Position numbers and translations under genes: made by a program. A stretch of DNA of 64,000 bases from positions 28,436 through 92,435 of the IMG/VR virus record IMGVR_UViG_3300044825_001895; one strand, written 5' to 3'. The notes below the pieces were generated by a model. That model made no database searches, was not told the origin of the DNA, and saw nothing but the letters and a program-made list of their open reading frames with translations. This DNA is from a virus. Positions 1 to 6,921 of the stretch are shown here, in pieces. How positions within the stretch are numbered: position 1 is the stretch's first letter; each line of letters starts with the position of its first letter.

Positions 1-1
1 T

Positions 2-43
2 GATTATGTGAAATCTACAGTTCGAGAAACTGCAACTGTTTGA
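2..43 (+). CDS. C-terminal end of an upstream gene (partial)
   Basis: An open frame enters from the left edge and ends at a TGA at 41-43, ten bases before a strong terminator. Only 13 residues (ending ETATV) are visible, so no function can be given. The terminator directly after the stop is the main reason to treat it as real coding sequence. Confidence 0.4.
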   Translation, partial: DYVKSTVRETATV

Positions 44-52
44 AGAATACTC

Positions 53-77
53 AAAGCGTCCGAAAGGGCGCTTTTTT
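53..77 (+). terminator. Intrinsic terminator
   Basis: Stem AAGCGTCC / GGGCGCTT (one G-U pair) with a GAAA tetraloop, followed by a T run. It separates the gene entering at the left edge from the C39 peptidase gene. Confidence 0.85.
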
Positions 78-107
78 AATAAATAAAATATCGAATGAGT
101 AGGAAAG

Positions 108-797
108 ATGAGAGTAGATCTTCATAACTTTTTTCAATATTATGATCCAAAGAATCCTAAGCACGTTGCAGCAGTTGAGCAACTAGAAGTAGATCTTAAG
201 GATTCTCCACTTCTTGACGATAGTTCTAATTGGGTCAAAATTTACAGGACAAAACCAACTGTTCCTGGTGTTCTATCTGTTCCTTTTTATCCACAGACAG
301 ATAATTACAGAGATGCGCAAAGAACTTGCAATTCATCTGCTTGTGCTATGTGCTTAGAGTATTTCAAACCAGGCACTCTCCAAGGAGCAAAGGGCGATGA
401 TGCCTACGTTCGAAAAGTTTTTGCGATTGGTGATTCAACTGATCACACCGTCCAGACAAAAGTTTTGGAAGGTTATGGAATTAAGTCACGCTTTAGTTAC
501 AATTTATCTTTTTCTGATCTTGATCGTGAGTTATCTGCTGGGAGACCTGTCGTTATTGGTATCTTGCACCGCGGCTCTTTATCTAATCCTACTGGTGGGC
601 ACATGGTTGTAGTGATTGGTAAGAGAGGTGAGGATTATGTTGTGAATGATCCCTATGGTTCTCTCAATGATGGTTACACTGGACCTGTAACAAATGGTAA
701 GGGTGCAGTCTATAAGAAGTCTGATCTTACTTATCGTTGGTTAGAAAGAGGTAAAGATAAGACTGGTTGGGGTCGTATCTTTGACGCAAAAAAGTAG
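108..797 (+). CDS. C39-like papain-fold peptidase
   Basis: 229 residues. The fold is recognisable as the peptidase C39-like family: Gln64 in a PQTDN stretch (oxyanion), a candidate nucleophile Cys74 in TCNSSACAM, His165 in GGHMVVV and Asp181 in NDPYG. AGGAAAG lies just before the ATG. No signal peptide is visible. It probably cleaves a peptide or cell-wall cross-link. The stop codon is preceded by the slippery heptamer A AAA AAG, and the -1 frame continues without a stop into the lysozyme at 830, so a 393-residue peptidase-lysozyme fusion may be made (see the frameshift entry). Family assignment is firm; the substrate is unknown. Confidence 0.8.
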   Translation: MRVDLHNFFQYYDPKNPKHVAAVEQLEVDLKDSPLLDDSSNWVKIYRTKPTVPGVLSVPFYPQTDNYRDAQRTCNSSACAMCLEYFKPGTLQGAKGDDAYVRKVFAIGDSTDHTVQTKVLEGYGIKSRFSYNLSFSDLDRELSAGRPVVIGILHRGSLSNPTGGHMVVVIGKRGEDYVVNDPYGSLNDGYTGPVTNGKGAVYKKSDLTYRWLERGKDKTGWGRIFDAKK

Positions 798-844
798 AAA
801 CGCCAACTAACATTAATAATGCCAATGAAGTGCCGTTGGTTGGC
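788..844 (+). promoter_or_regulatory. Candidate -1 programmed ribosomal frameshift signal
   Basis: The last zero-frame codons of the peptidase are GCA AAA AAG TAG, which gives the slippery heptamer A AAA AAG (788-794) in the same codon phase as in E. coli dnaX. Seven bases later, 802-811 can pair with 835-844 in a 10-bp stem (one G-U pair, 23-nt loop). The -1 frame starting at GTA 794 is open into the GH24 domain. A competing 9-bp hairpin is 817-825/840-848. A single-base deletion in the A run (natural or assembly error) would look the same. Confidence 0.65.
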
Positions 845-1288
845 ATTAATTTAATTAAAGAGTTTGAAGGATGTCATTTGAATGCTTATCCAGATCCTTT
901 AACAAAAGGACCACCTATTACAATAGGTTGGGGAAGCACTAAAGACTTTGACGGAACACCATTTAAAATAGGTAGAGTGATTACTCAAAAGTATGCAGAC
1001 ACTCTACTTGAGTTTGATTTAAAGAATAGATTTTTACCAGCACTTCAAAGAATACCTTATTGGAGCGAAATGAATGAAAATCAACAAGGCACAATTCTTA
1101 GCTTTGCTTATAATCTTGGTGCTAATTTTTATGGAAGCTCTAATTTTAATACGATAACTAGAGTTCTTAAAAACAAAGAATGGACTAAAGTACCTGATGC
1201 CTTATATCTTTATCATAACCCAGGAACAAGTGTAGAAGCAGGATTGAAGAGGAGGAGAGTTGCAGAAGGTAAACTTTGGAGTTCTTAA
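830..1288 (+). CDS. GH24 (T4-type) lysozyme/endolysin domain
   Basis: From the GTG at 830 this is 152 residues with the GH24 signature: Glu13 in EFEGC, Asp22 in YPDP and Thr31 in ITIGWGS, matching the Glu/Asp/Thr triad of T4 lysozyme. It hydrolyses the glycan strands of peptidoglycan and is the likely endolysin. GTG 830 has no convincing Shine-Dalgarno sequence, and nearby ATGs are out of frame. The reading frame is open upstream to the peptidase frameshift site and encodes a linker-like segment (VETPTNINNANEVPL), so it may be translated mainly as the C-terminal half of a frameshift fusion. The stop overlaps the end of the leftward gene at 1285. Confidence 0.85.
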   Translation: MPLVGINLIKEFEGCHLNAYPDPLTKGPPITIGWGSTKDFDGTPFKIGRVITQKYADTLLEFDLKNRFLPALQRIPYWSEMNENQQGTILSFAYNLGANFYGSSNFNTITRVLKNKEWTKVPDALYLYHNPGTSVEAGLKRRRVAEGKLWSS

Positions 1289-1530
1289 TCGTCCATCTTT
1301 GCTTTTAATCCAAGCAATGCCGTAAACAAAGTAAACAAAGCATCATATCCTCTTCTTTCAGATTCTTTGCAATCTAAGGGAGGGGAATTTTTTAATCCAC
1401 CTAGTGCATCTGCTCTTTCCATAGAACCTGGAACCATAAAGTTACAGTTGGCAAAAGTAACACCAACGTATCCAAGTGTTCCTACTACAATAACGACGAT
1501 TAACTTATCAATTAGTTTTAAGTTTTTCAT
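1285..1530 (-). CDS. Small membrane protein
   Basis: 81 residues with a hydrophobic N-terminal segment (about residues 7-27, LIVVIVVGTLGYVGVTF), probably a membrane anchor or uncleaved signal, followed by a polar region with two Cys. It lies convergent to and overlaps the lysozyme end. It is the last of three leftward genes linked by an ATGA overlap and a 6-base gap. A role in lysis (holin-like or spanin-like) is possible from position only; I recognise no family. Confidence 0.6.
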   Translation of the reverse strand: MKNLKLIDKLIVVIVVGTLGYVGVTFANCNFMVPGSMERADALGGLKNSPPLDCKESERRGYDALFTLFTALLGLKAKMDD

Positions 1531-1718
1531 CTTCCTTCTTGTTTATGAATCCAAGTTTTCAATTCGTGCAAATATTGCCTAAGTTCATCTGCTTTACGAA
1601 GATGCCACGAATCACCACTCTTGAAATACTCTTGAGTGTGATTATCAATTGCTTTTAGAATATTATGTATTGGTGCGTTCCATCGCTCACGCTTCGGAGT
1701 ATTCCATTCGCGTGGCAT
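1527..1718 (-). CDS. Conserved small protein, unknown function
   Basis: 63 residues, hydrophilic and probably helical, rich in Trp, His, Arg and Lys. The ATG is preceded by GAGGAA. The stop overlaps the start of the membrane protein by ATGA, so the two are translationally coupled. No known domain is recognised. Confidence 0.6.
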   Translation of the reverse strand: MPREWNTPKRERWNAPIHNILKAIDNHTQEYFKSGDSWHLRKADELRQYLHELKTWIHKQEGR

Positions 1719-1724
1719 AATTCC

Positions 1725-1838
1725 TCACTTCTTCTTGCCACCATTCTTTGCTTTTTTCGCAGTCGCATTACCTTGATTTTGTTTGGATTGCTTGCCCCCA
1801 GCAGAACCCTTCTTACCTTTGTTTGCAGACTTTGACAC
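1725..1838 (-). CDS. Lysine/glycine-rich 37-residue protein (GTG start)
   Basis: A GTG start preceded by a GGGG stretch opens a 37-residue frame that is about a third Lys, with Gly, Ala, Gln and Asn (begins MSKSANKGKKG, ends KNGGKKK). It stops 6 bases before the next leftward start. The composition suggests a nucleic-acid-binding or disordered peptide. Another frame here is longer (62 codons) but lacks the coupling and composition of a real gene. Moderate support. Confidence 0.5.
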   Translation of the reverse strand: MSKSANKGKKGSAGGKQSKQNQGNATAKKAKNGGKKK

Positions 1839-1883
1839 TGCACCGCCCCATATGATACAATGATATTTAGGAAAAACTGTTCC

Positions 1884-1891
1884 TATTTATA
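1884..1891 (-). promoter_or_regulatory. T4-type late promoter
   Basis: Exact TATAAATA octamer on the minus strand, about 45 bases upstream of the 37-residue gene. It would drive the three-gene leftward operon in late infection. Confidence 0.65.
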
Positions 1892-1917
1892 CTGTGCCAC
1901 CTAGGCAATTCGACCTA

Positions 1918-1946
1918 TTGACACCGCTTTCTGGTCGTGCTATCAT
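1918..1946 (+). promoter_or_regulatory. Sigma-70 promoter of psbA
   Basis: TTGACA (1918-1923), 17 bases, TATCAT (1941-1946). A CATAAATA late-promoter motif overlaps the -10 (1944-1951), so psbA may be transcribed both early by the host enzyme and late by the phage-modified enzyme. Confidence 0.8.
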
Positions 1947-2009
1947 AAATAGGTAAACAAATGTTACGAAACGCTAACGATTCTTAACATTGTTAAACAC
2001 CCGCTAACC

Positions 2010-2096
2010 GAGACCTATGGGTGTATAAAAACGTCTCTCATACCCACAGTGGAGGGTGCTGTGGGGAATAATCGTATCAGTTCGTCCCCCCGAACT
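2010..2096 (+). promoter_or_regulatory. Structured psbA 5' leader
   Basis: About 160 transcribed bases precede the psbA ATG. Helices: GAGAC/GTCTC (2010-2014/2033-2037), CCCACAG/CTGTGGG (2043-2049/2059-2065) and AGTTCG/CGAACT (2079-2084/2091-2096). A GGGTGT stretch (from 2019) can alternatively pair with ATACCC near 2040, so two folds may compete. Structured psbA leaders (PhotoRC RNA motifs) are known in marine cyanobacteria and phages; I cannot confirm which class this is. Confidence 0.4.
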
Positions 2097-2118
2097 TTTA
2101 ACTAACTCTCTTAAACAA

Positions 2119-3198
2119 ATGACTGCTACAATTTCACGTCAACAACAATCGAATACTTGGGAACAATTCTGCAACTGGGTTACTAGCACTGATAACCGTC
2201 TCTATGTAGGTTGGTTCGGAGTCCTGATGATTCCAACATTGCTCGCCGCAACAATCTGCTTCATCATCGCATTTGTCGGTGCTCCCCCTGTAGACATTGA
2301 TGGAATCCGTGAACCAGTCGCTGGTTCTCTAATGTATGGAAACAACATCATCTCTGGTGCTGTTATTCCTTCGTCCAACGCGATTGGACTGCACTTCTAC
2401 CCCATCTGGGAAGCTGCTTCACTTGATGAGTGGCTTTACAACGGCGGACCTTTCCAACTGGTAGTGTTCCACTTCCTCATCGGCATCTATGCTTATATGG
2501 GTCGTGAATGGGAACTCTCATACCGCCTAGGTATGCGTCCTTGGATCTGTGTTGCTTACTCTGCACCTGTTGCTGCTGCCAGCGCAGTGTTCCTAGTCTA
2601 TCCTTTCGGTCAAGGTTCTTTCTCTGATGCAATGCCTCTGGGTATCTCTGGTACCTTCAACTACATGCTTGTTTTCCAGGCAGAACATAACATCCTGATG
2701 CACCCCTTCCACATGCTTGGAGTTGCTGGTGTCTTCGGTGGTTCACTGTTCTCTGCAATGCACGGTTCTCTAGTTACTTCCTCACTGGTTCGTGAAACCA
2801 CCGAGCAAGAGTCGCAGAACTATGGTTACAAGTTCGGTCAAGAAGAAGAGACTTATAACATCGTTGCAGCACACGGTTATTTCGGTCGCCTGATCTTCCA
2901 ATATGCTTCCTTCAATAACTCTCGTTCGCTACACTTCTTCCTTGCTGCTTGGCCTGTTGTCGGTATCTGGTTCACTGCTCTTGGTGTTAGCACCATGGCC
3001 TTTAACTTAAATGGCTTTAATTTCAACCAGTCTCTGCTTGATAGTCAGGGTCGTGTAGTTAACACCTGGGCTGATGTTCTTAACCGTGCTGGACTGGGAA
3101 TGGAAGTGATGCACGAGAGAAATGCACATAACTTTCCTTTGGACCTGGCTGCTGCCGAAGCAACTCCTGTTGCTCTAACTGCACCTTCTATCGGTTGA
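2119..3198 (+). CDS. psbA: Photosystem II reaction centre protein D1
   Basis: 359 residues, the full length of cyanobacterial D1. The ATG at 2119 gives the standard N-terminus [10 protein letters not shown]; an upstream in-frame ATG at 2056 adds 21 unrelated residues and is rejected. Key residues are present: Glu130 (GREWELS, the high-light D1 type), TyrZ 161, Asp170 of the Mn cluster and His190. The tail after Ala344 is the 15-residue extension removed by CtpA. It replaces the rapidly turning-over host D1 in the thylakoid membrane so that photosynthesis continues during infection. The gene is uninterrupted (no intron), but an HNH endonuclease gene follows directly. Confidence 0.98.
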   Translation: MTATISRQQQSNTWEQFCNWVTSTDNRLYVGWFGVLMIPTLLAATICFIIAFVGAPPVDIDGIREPVAGSLMYGNNIISGAVIPSSNAIGLHFYPIWEAASLDEWLYNGGPFQLVVFHFLIGIYAYMGREWELSYRLGMRPWICVAYSAPVAAASAVFLVYPFGQGSFSDAMPLGISGTFNYMLVFQAEHNILMHPFHMLGVAGVFGGSLFSAMHGSLVTSSLVRETTEQESQNYGYKFGQEEETYNIVAAHGYFGRLIFQYASFNNSRSLHFFLAAWPVVGIWFTALGVSTMAFNLNGFNFNQSLLDSQGRVVNTWADVLNRAGLGMEVMHERNAHNFPLDLAAAEATPVALTAPSIG

Positions 3199-3224
3199 GT
3201 TTCGTAAAAACTGAATAATCTAAA

Positions 3225-3252
3225 AGGAGGGACTTGCAAAAGTCCCTTTTTT
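3225..3252 (+). terminator. psbA terminator
   Basis: AGGGACTT / AAGTCCCT stem with a GCAA loop, followed by a T6 run, 27 bases after the psbA stop. Confidence 0.85.
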
Positions 3253-3262
3253 GCTATATAAT
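3234..3262 (+). promoter_or_regulatory. Promoter embedded in the psbA terminator
   Basis: TTGCAA (3234-3239), 17 bases, TATAAT (3257-3262). The -35 lies inside the terminator hairpin, so termination of psbA and initiation of the HNH gene share one element. Confidence 0.65.
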
Positions 3263-3292
3263 AATTGAAGTTAAGAAATCAAAGATTGAATT

Positions 3293-3721
3293 ATGAAAAC
3301 TTGCAACATTTGTGGAGAAACGAAATCACTTGATGAGTATTATATCAATAATTTTGGATACCCTCACGGTAAATGTAAAAAGTGCTATGTTAAAAAACAG
3401 CAAGAAAAATATGACCCAATGAAAAAAAGAAACGAAAACTTAAAAAGATGTTATGGAATAACACTCCAAGAATATAATGAAATGTTAGATAATCAAAATG
3501 GTAAATGTGCCACTTGTGGAACTACTGAACCAGGAGGTAGAAAATCTGGTAGGGGCGGTGGTGCTGATGTATTTGTAGTAGATCACTGCCACGATACTGG
3601 TAAAGTTAGAGGTCTTCTTTGTCATAGTTGTAATAGGGCTATGGGACTATTAGGAGATAATGTAAGCGTTATTGAAAGTATGATTAAATACCTTGAGCAG
3701 CACGAAATTAATGTCTCATAA
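3293..3721 (+). CDS. HNH homing endonuclease, endonuclease VII type
   Basis: 142 residues. The N-terminal zinc-binding pattern CNICGETKS...CKKC is followed by a C-terminal endonuclease VII/HNH core: CATCG, DHCHDTGKVRGLLCHSCN and MGLLGDN. His and Asn of the DHCH...N motif are the catalytic/metal residues. It is a free-standing DNase that probably promotes its own spread into psbA-linked DNA; a homing endonuclease next to cyanophage psbA (F-CphI) is known. It is transcribed from the promoter in the psbA terminator. Its 3' end overlaps the next small gene. Confidence 0.85.
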   Translation: MKTCNICGETKSLDEYYINNFGYPHGKCKKCYVKKQQEKYDPMKKRNENLKRCYGITLQEYNEMLDNQNGKCATCGTTEPGGRKSGRGGGADVFVVDHCHDTGKVRGLLCHSCNRAMGLLGDNVSVIESMIKYLEQHEINVS

Positions 3722-3833
3722 TACTCAACACGAACCTATGCCTAACTGGGTAATCTGGGTAGGCGTAGGTATGATGGTATTTACGGTTCTTGTTTTTGTC
3801 TTATTCACTCTTGGGCAAATTTACTGGGGATAA
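3711..3833 (+). CDS. 40-residue single-span membrane protein
   Basis: The ATG at 3711 overlaps the HNH stop. The peptide has a short polar N-terminus (MSHNTQHEPMPN) and one long hydrophobic span (VIWVGVGMMVFTVLVFVLF), ending IYWG. Size and topology resemble small photosystem or cytochrome b6f subunits, and it sits between psbA and psbD, but I do not recognise it as a named subunit. The ATG at 3738 is an alternative start. Confidence 0.5.
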   Translation: MSHNTQHEPMPNWVIWVGVGMMVFTVLVFVLFTLGQIYWG

Positions 3834-3901
3834 GTGCTAATACTCATTGACTCTTATTATGAAGTATTGTAAACTAAATATGAGAAATCACATAGGAGGC
3901 T

Positions 3902-4048
3902 ATGACTTCTTCAACACTTTCACAACCAATTCAACAAAGGGGGTGGTTTGATGTCCTGGATGACTGGCTTAAACGAGATCGCTTTGTATTTGTGGGTTGG
4001 TCTGGACTATTACTTTTTCCCACTGCTTATTTGGCCCTTGACTGGTAG
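3902..4048 (+). pseudogene. psbD: psbD 5' remnant
   Basis: Begins with the same AGGAGGCTATGACTTCTTC start region as the intact psbD at 5381 and encodes residues matching D2 1-46 ([33 protein letters not shown]), then breaks off after a small deletion at LDW-stop. At DNA level it is clearly diverged from the intact copy (mostly third-position changes), so it is not a recent duplicate. A matching 3' remnant lies at 7032-7064. Together they look like the two ends of a former resident psbD whose middle was replaced by a cassette carrying another psbD. Confidence 0.85.
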
Positions 4049-4057
4049 GACTGCTGA

Positions 4058-4150
4058 ATGACTTTTCTGGGATTGTATCTAATCTTTATTGGTGTGAAGG
4101 GATTGTTTAGAGATTTACAGAGATACAGAGAACAAACTGATAATAGGTAA
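4058..4150 (+). CDS. 30-residue hydrophobic peptide
   Basis: Small open frame directly after the psbD remnant, with a hydrophobic N-terminal half (MTFLGLYLIFIGVKGLF) and a charged tail. It could be a real membrane peptide or chance. No homology recognised. Confidence 0.3.
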   Translation: MTFLGLYLIFIGVKGLFRDLQRYREQTDNR

Positions 4151-4182
4151 AAATATAAAAGACACTTTCTAAACTGGAACAG

Positions 4183-4206
4183 GGGCACTTCGCAGGTGCC
4201 CTTTTT
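4183..4206 (+). terminator. Intrinsic terminator
   Basis: GGGCAC / GTGCCC stem followed by TTTTT. Confidence 0.8.
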
Positions 4207-4217
4207 GATGGTATAAT
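4189..4217 (+). promoter_or_regulatory. Promoter overlapping the terminator
   Basis: TATAAT at 4212-4217 with a weak TTCGCA 17 bases upstream in the hairpin loop. It belongs to the same composite terminator-promoter class as 3225-3262 and 10392-10430. Upstream, 4161-4184 resembles the dispersed element at 56794, 61289 and 63397. Confidence 0.5.
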
Positions 4218-4241
4218 ACTCTCATATACAAAGAGTTTCAA

Positions 4242-4637
4242 ATGCTAAAAACTAAAACTGTAAAGATAGTAAGTGTGAGTGATTGGGATGACTTTGTAAT
4301 CCTTATCTATGGAAAGCATTACAGTTTTCAACAACAAGATGGGTGTAAATCAAGAGGAACTGCTTATTTTACTGTTCCAAATCAATATGATGCGGAAGAG
4401 TTTGATAGTGAGGCAACTACAATCCCATTTGAAGTTAATGGTGAAGAAATGGGTGTGAGTTTTGAAACTTGGTTGAATACAAATTTGGAGGATACTGCTT
4501 CACACTTTGAATCTGATTGGGAGAATAAGTTGTTCTGGGAAAGGAATTTTTATCCAGATGTAAACACAATTGTTTGGGACTTATACAAACGAGGATTGCT
4601 TGAAGAAGGTGAATATATGATTGATATTGATTGGTGA
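4242..4637 (+). CDS. Hypothetical protein, 131 aa
   Basis: Acidic soluble protein with many aromatic residues, ending YMIDIDW. It is expressed from the sigma-70-like promoter at 4189-4217. It lies inside the inserted psbD cassette, between the 5' psbD remnant and a homing endonuclease gene. No family recognised. Confidence 0.65.
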   Translation: MLKTKTVKIVSVSDWDDFVILIYGKHYSFQQQDGCKSRGTAYFTVPNQYDAEEFDSEATTIPFEVNGEEMGVSFETWLNTNLEDTASHFESDWENKLFWERNFYPDVNTIVWDLYKRGLLEEGEYMIDIDW

Positions 4638-4661
4638 CTAAAAAGTAAAAATATTCATTTG

Positions 4662-4669
4662 TATAAATA
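4662..4669 (+). promoter_or_regulatory. T4-type late promoter
   Basis: Exact TATAAATA, 30 bases upstream of the HNH/NUMOD3 gene at 4699. Confidence 0.65.
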
Positions 4670-4698
4670 ATAATGTAGTTAACACAGTAGTAGTAAGA

Positions 4699-5280
4699 AT
4701 GAAACATAAGCACCATATTATTCCAAGACATATGGGTGGTAGTGATGACCCATCAAATCTTATTGAACTGACTGTGGAAGAACACGCAGAGGCACACAGA
4801 AAGTTGTGGGAGCAATATGGTAATATCAAAGATTATTGTGCTTGGAAAGGTTTAGAAGGAACTATTGGTAAAGAAGAGATTGTAAGGTTGCTGATGGACC
4901 CAACTGGAAGAGTTCATACAGAAGAAACCAAGAAGAAAATGAGTGAGGCACATAAAGGCAAACCAAAGCATACACCTGAAAGTAAAGAAAAAATAAGTGA
5001 AGCAAGAAAAGGAAAGCCTTTGAGTGAGGAGCATAAAAGAAAAATAGGTGAGGCAGGTTTAGGTAATAAAAGATGTCTTGGAAATAAACTAACAGAAGAG
5101 CACAAAGAAAAACTTTCTAAAAGTATGAAAGGAAATAAAAATGCTTGTGGTCCTCAAAAAGTTAGTGAAGAAGCAAAGAAAAATAGAAGTGAAGCAACCA
5201 AAGAAAGATGGAGAAAATATAGAGAACAAAAAGGATTTGACCCTAACAAACCTATTGATGGTAGATACTCTAAAATATAG
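4699..5280 (+). CDS. HNH homing endonuclease with NUMOD3 repeats
   Basis: 193 residues. The N-terminal HNH core reads [20 protein letters not shown]...[12 protein letters not shown], with the His-His and Asn of the nuclease site. Residues about 70-150 hold at least three NUMOD3 DNA-binding repeats of the type (H)[16 protein letters not shown]. The C-terminus is basic. This is the classic free-standing phage homing endonuclease layout: nuclease head plus modular DNA-contacting beads. It sits immediately upstream of psbD and, with the HNH-like gene after psbD, flanks it, which fits mobilisation of the psbD cassette. Transcribed from the late promoter at 4662. Confidence 0.85.
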   Translation: MKHKHHIIPRHMGGSDDPSNLIELTVEEHAEAHRKLWEQYGNIKDYCAWKGLEGTIGKEEIVRLLMDPTGRVHTEETKKKMSEAHKGKPKHTPESKEKISEARKGKPLSEEHKRKIGEAGLGNKRCLGNKLTEEHKEKLSKSMKGNKNACGPQKVSEEAKKNRSEATKERWRKYREQKGFDPNKPIDGRYSKI

Positions 5281-5308
5281 TGCCCGCAAGGGCACCTGCC
5301 GAAGGCAG
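5281..5308 (+). other. Two tandem small hairpins
   Basis: TGCCC-GCAA-GGGCA followed by CTGCC-GAA-GGCAG, right after the endonuclease stop. There is no T run, so they are more likely mRNA stability or processing elements than a terminator. Confidence 0.5.
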
Positions 5309-5312
5309 TAAG

Positions 5313-5320
5313 TATAAATA
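5313..5320 (+). promoter_or_regulatory. T4-type late promoter of psbD
   Basis: Exact TATAAATA 61 bases upstream of the psbD ATG; AAAGGAGG precedes the start codon. Confidence 0.65.
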
Positions 5321-5380
5321 CACTTCCCTTTTTATCCAGTTTCCATTACAATAAATATGTAAAGTAATGTAAAGGAGGCT

Positions 5381-6445
5381 ATGACTTCTTCTGTTTTACA
5401 GACACCCTCCCAATCACAGCGTGGATGGTTTGATGTCCTTGATGATTGGTTGAAAAGGGACAGATTTGTGTTCGTAGGTTGGTCTGGCCTACTTTTATTT
5501 CCAACAGCATACCTCGCACTTGGTGGGTGGCTTACTGGTATTACATTTATCACTAGTTGGTATACACACGGTATTGCTTCAAGTTTTTTAGAAGGTTGTA
5601 ATTTCTTAACAGCTGCGTTGAGTACCCCAGCAGATGCTCTCGGACATTCCCTTCTACTTCTCTGGGGTCCTGAGTCTCAAGGGGATTTCATCAGGTGGTG
5701 CCAACTTGGGGGACTCTGGACTTTTGTGGCGCTCCACGGATCTTTCTCTCTGATTGGATTCATGCTTCGTCAGTTTGAGATTGCTCGTCTTGTAGGCATT
5801 CGTCCTTATAATGCTATTGCATTCTCTGGACCCATTGCGGTCTTTGTGAGTGTCTTCCTGATGTATCCTCTGGGTCAATCCAGTTGGTTCTTTGCACCAT
5901 CGTTTGGTGTTGCTGCTATCTTCAGGTTCCTTCTGTTCCTTCAGGGTTTCCACAACTGGACCCTCAACCCCTTCCATATGATGGGAGTTGCTGGTATACT
6001 GGGTGGAGCACTGCTCTGTGCTATTCACGGAGCAACCGTAGAAAACACACTATTTGAAGATGGTGACCAAGCAAATACCTTCAAAGCATTTGAACCGACA
6101 CAGGAAGAAGAGACCTACTCTATGGTTACTGCTAACAGATTCTGGTCTCAAATCTTCGGTATTGCGTTTAGTAATAAGCGTTGGCTTCACTTTTTTATGC
6201 TATTTGTTCCTGTTATGGGTTTGTGGACTTCCAGCATCGGTATCATTGGTCTTGCCCTTAATCTTCGTGCTTATGATTTTGTAAGTCAGGAGATTCGTGC
6301 TGCAGAAGATCCGGAATTTGAGACCTTCGTAACAAAGAACATATTATTGAATGAGGGAATTCGTGCTTGGATGGCACCTGTAGACCAACCTGGAGCAAAC
6401 TTTGTATTTCCAGAGGAAGTTTTGCCTCGTGGAAATGCTTTATGA
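5381..6445 (+). CDS. psbD: Photosystem II reaction centre protein D2
   Basis: 354 residues, full-length D2, ending [12 protein letters not shown]. Membrane helices and cofactor residues are intact, for example Tyr162 (TyrD, +2 relative to usual numbering), His191 and His199. It forms the reaction-centre heterodimer with D1 in the thylakoid membrane and supports photosynthesis in the infected cell. The start is fixed by AAAGGAGG and the conserved MTSS...[15 protein letters not shown]-terminus. It is flanked on both sides by homing-endonuclease genes and, further out, by 5' and 3' remnants of a different psbD, so it appears to have replaced the earlier copy. Confidence 0.98.
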   Translation: MTSSVLQTPSQSQRGWFDVLDDWLKRDRFVFVGWSGLLLFPTAYLALGGWLTGITFITSWYTHGIASSFLEGCNFLTAALSTPADALGHSLLLLWGPESQGDFIRWCQLGGLWTFVALHGSFSLIGFMLRQFEIARLVGIRPYNAIAFSGPIAVFVSVFLMYPLGQSSWFFAPSFGVAAIFRFLLFLQGFHNWTLNPFHMMGVAGILGGALLCAIHGATVENTLFEDGDQANTFKAFEPTQEEETYSMVTANRFWSQIFGIAFSNKRWLHFFMLFVPVMGLWTSSIGIIGLALNLRAYDFVSQEIRAAEDPEFETFVTKNILLNEGIRAWMAPVDQPGANFVFPEEVLPRGNAL

Positions 6446-6474
6446 TATAAATAATTCTATCGTGCGGTAGAATT
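6446..6474 (+). promoter_or_regulatory. Late promoter inside a start-occluding hairpin
   Basis: TATAAATA (6446-6453) is followed by a hairpin, 6453-6461 paired with 6466-6474 (AATTCTA/TAGAATT core, GTGC loop), whose 3' arm ends at the base before the ATG. Read-through RNA from psbD would fold and hide the start. RNA begun at the late promoter would start near the end of the 5' arm and be free. This is the logic described for T4 I-TevI. Confidence 0.6.
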
Positions 6475-6921
6475 ATGGAAAAGATGGGAATGCTTACCAT
6501 TCTTGATGAATGGTCTGATAAGGTTCACAGATACTGTAAAGTTCAGTGTGAATGTGGAACTATAAAAACAGTTCGCAGATCATCTATGAAACCTGGACAA
6601 ACAGTATCTTGTGGATGTTATAGACGAGAACTTGATAGAAAGAAGGGGAGAGATCTTCGTTCACCTATGTGGTCTCGGGCAAAATATAGAGCAAAACAAA
6701 AGGGTCTGGATTTTAATATCACAAAAGAAGATATTGTTATTCCAGACACCTGCCCTTTGTTAGGCACTCCTATGGAATCGCCATCATTAGATCGTATTGA
6801 TTCTTCCAAAGGATATATCAAAGGTAATGTGTGGGTCATCAGTAATAGAGCAAATACTTTAAAAAATGATGCTACATTACAAGAACTCAAAACATTAGTT
6901 GAAAATCTGGAGAAACTATGA
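6475..6921 (+). CDS. HNH-like homing endonuclease
   Basis: 148 residues. The N-terminal zinc-ribbon-like part has CKVQCECG...VSCGC. The C-terminal nuclease-like part has the pattern SPSLDRIDSSKGYIKGNVW followed by ISNRANTLKNDAT, typical of a phage HNH-type family in which DRID...GY..GNV...S.RAN..K recurs. It lies 29 bases after psbD behind a late promoter/hairpin. It probably cuts psbD-less alleles and drives co-conversion of the neighbouring psbD. Its stop overlaps the next ORF (ATGA). Confidence 0.75.
   Translation: MEKMGMLTILDEWSDKVHRYCKVQCECGTIKTVRRSSMKPGQTVSCGCYRRELDRKKGRDLRSPMWSRAKYRAKQKGLDFNITKEDIVIPDTCPLLGTPMESPSLDRIDSSKGYIKGNVWVISNRANTLKNDATLQELKTLVENLEKL

Noticed and set aside
1655-1843. 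62-codon minus-strand ORF
   Set aside because: Overlaps the better-supported lysine-rich 37-residue gene and the MPREW gene in another frame and has no ribosome site.
2056-2118. N-terminal extension of psbA from an upstream ATG
   Set aside because: The 21 extra residues match no D1, while the internal ATG gives the exact conserved N-terminus.
2119-3198. Group I intron in psbA
   Set aside because: The gene is uninterrupted and full length; only a free-standing endonuclease gene follows it.
5654-6028. 124-codon antisense ORF in psbD
   Set aside because: Shadow of the conserved psbD frame, with low-complexity composition and no start signals.
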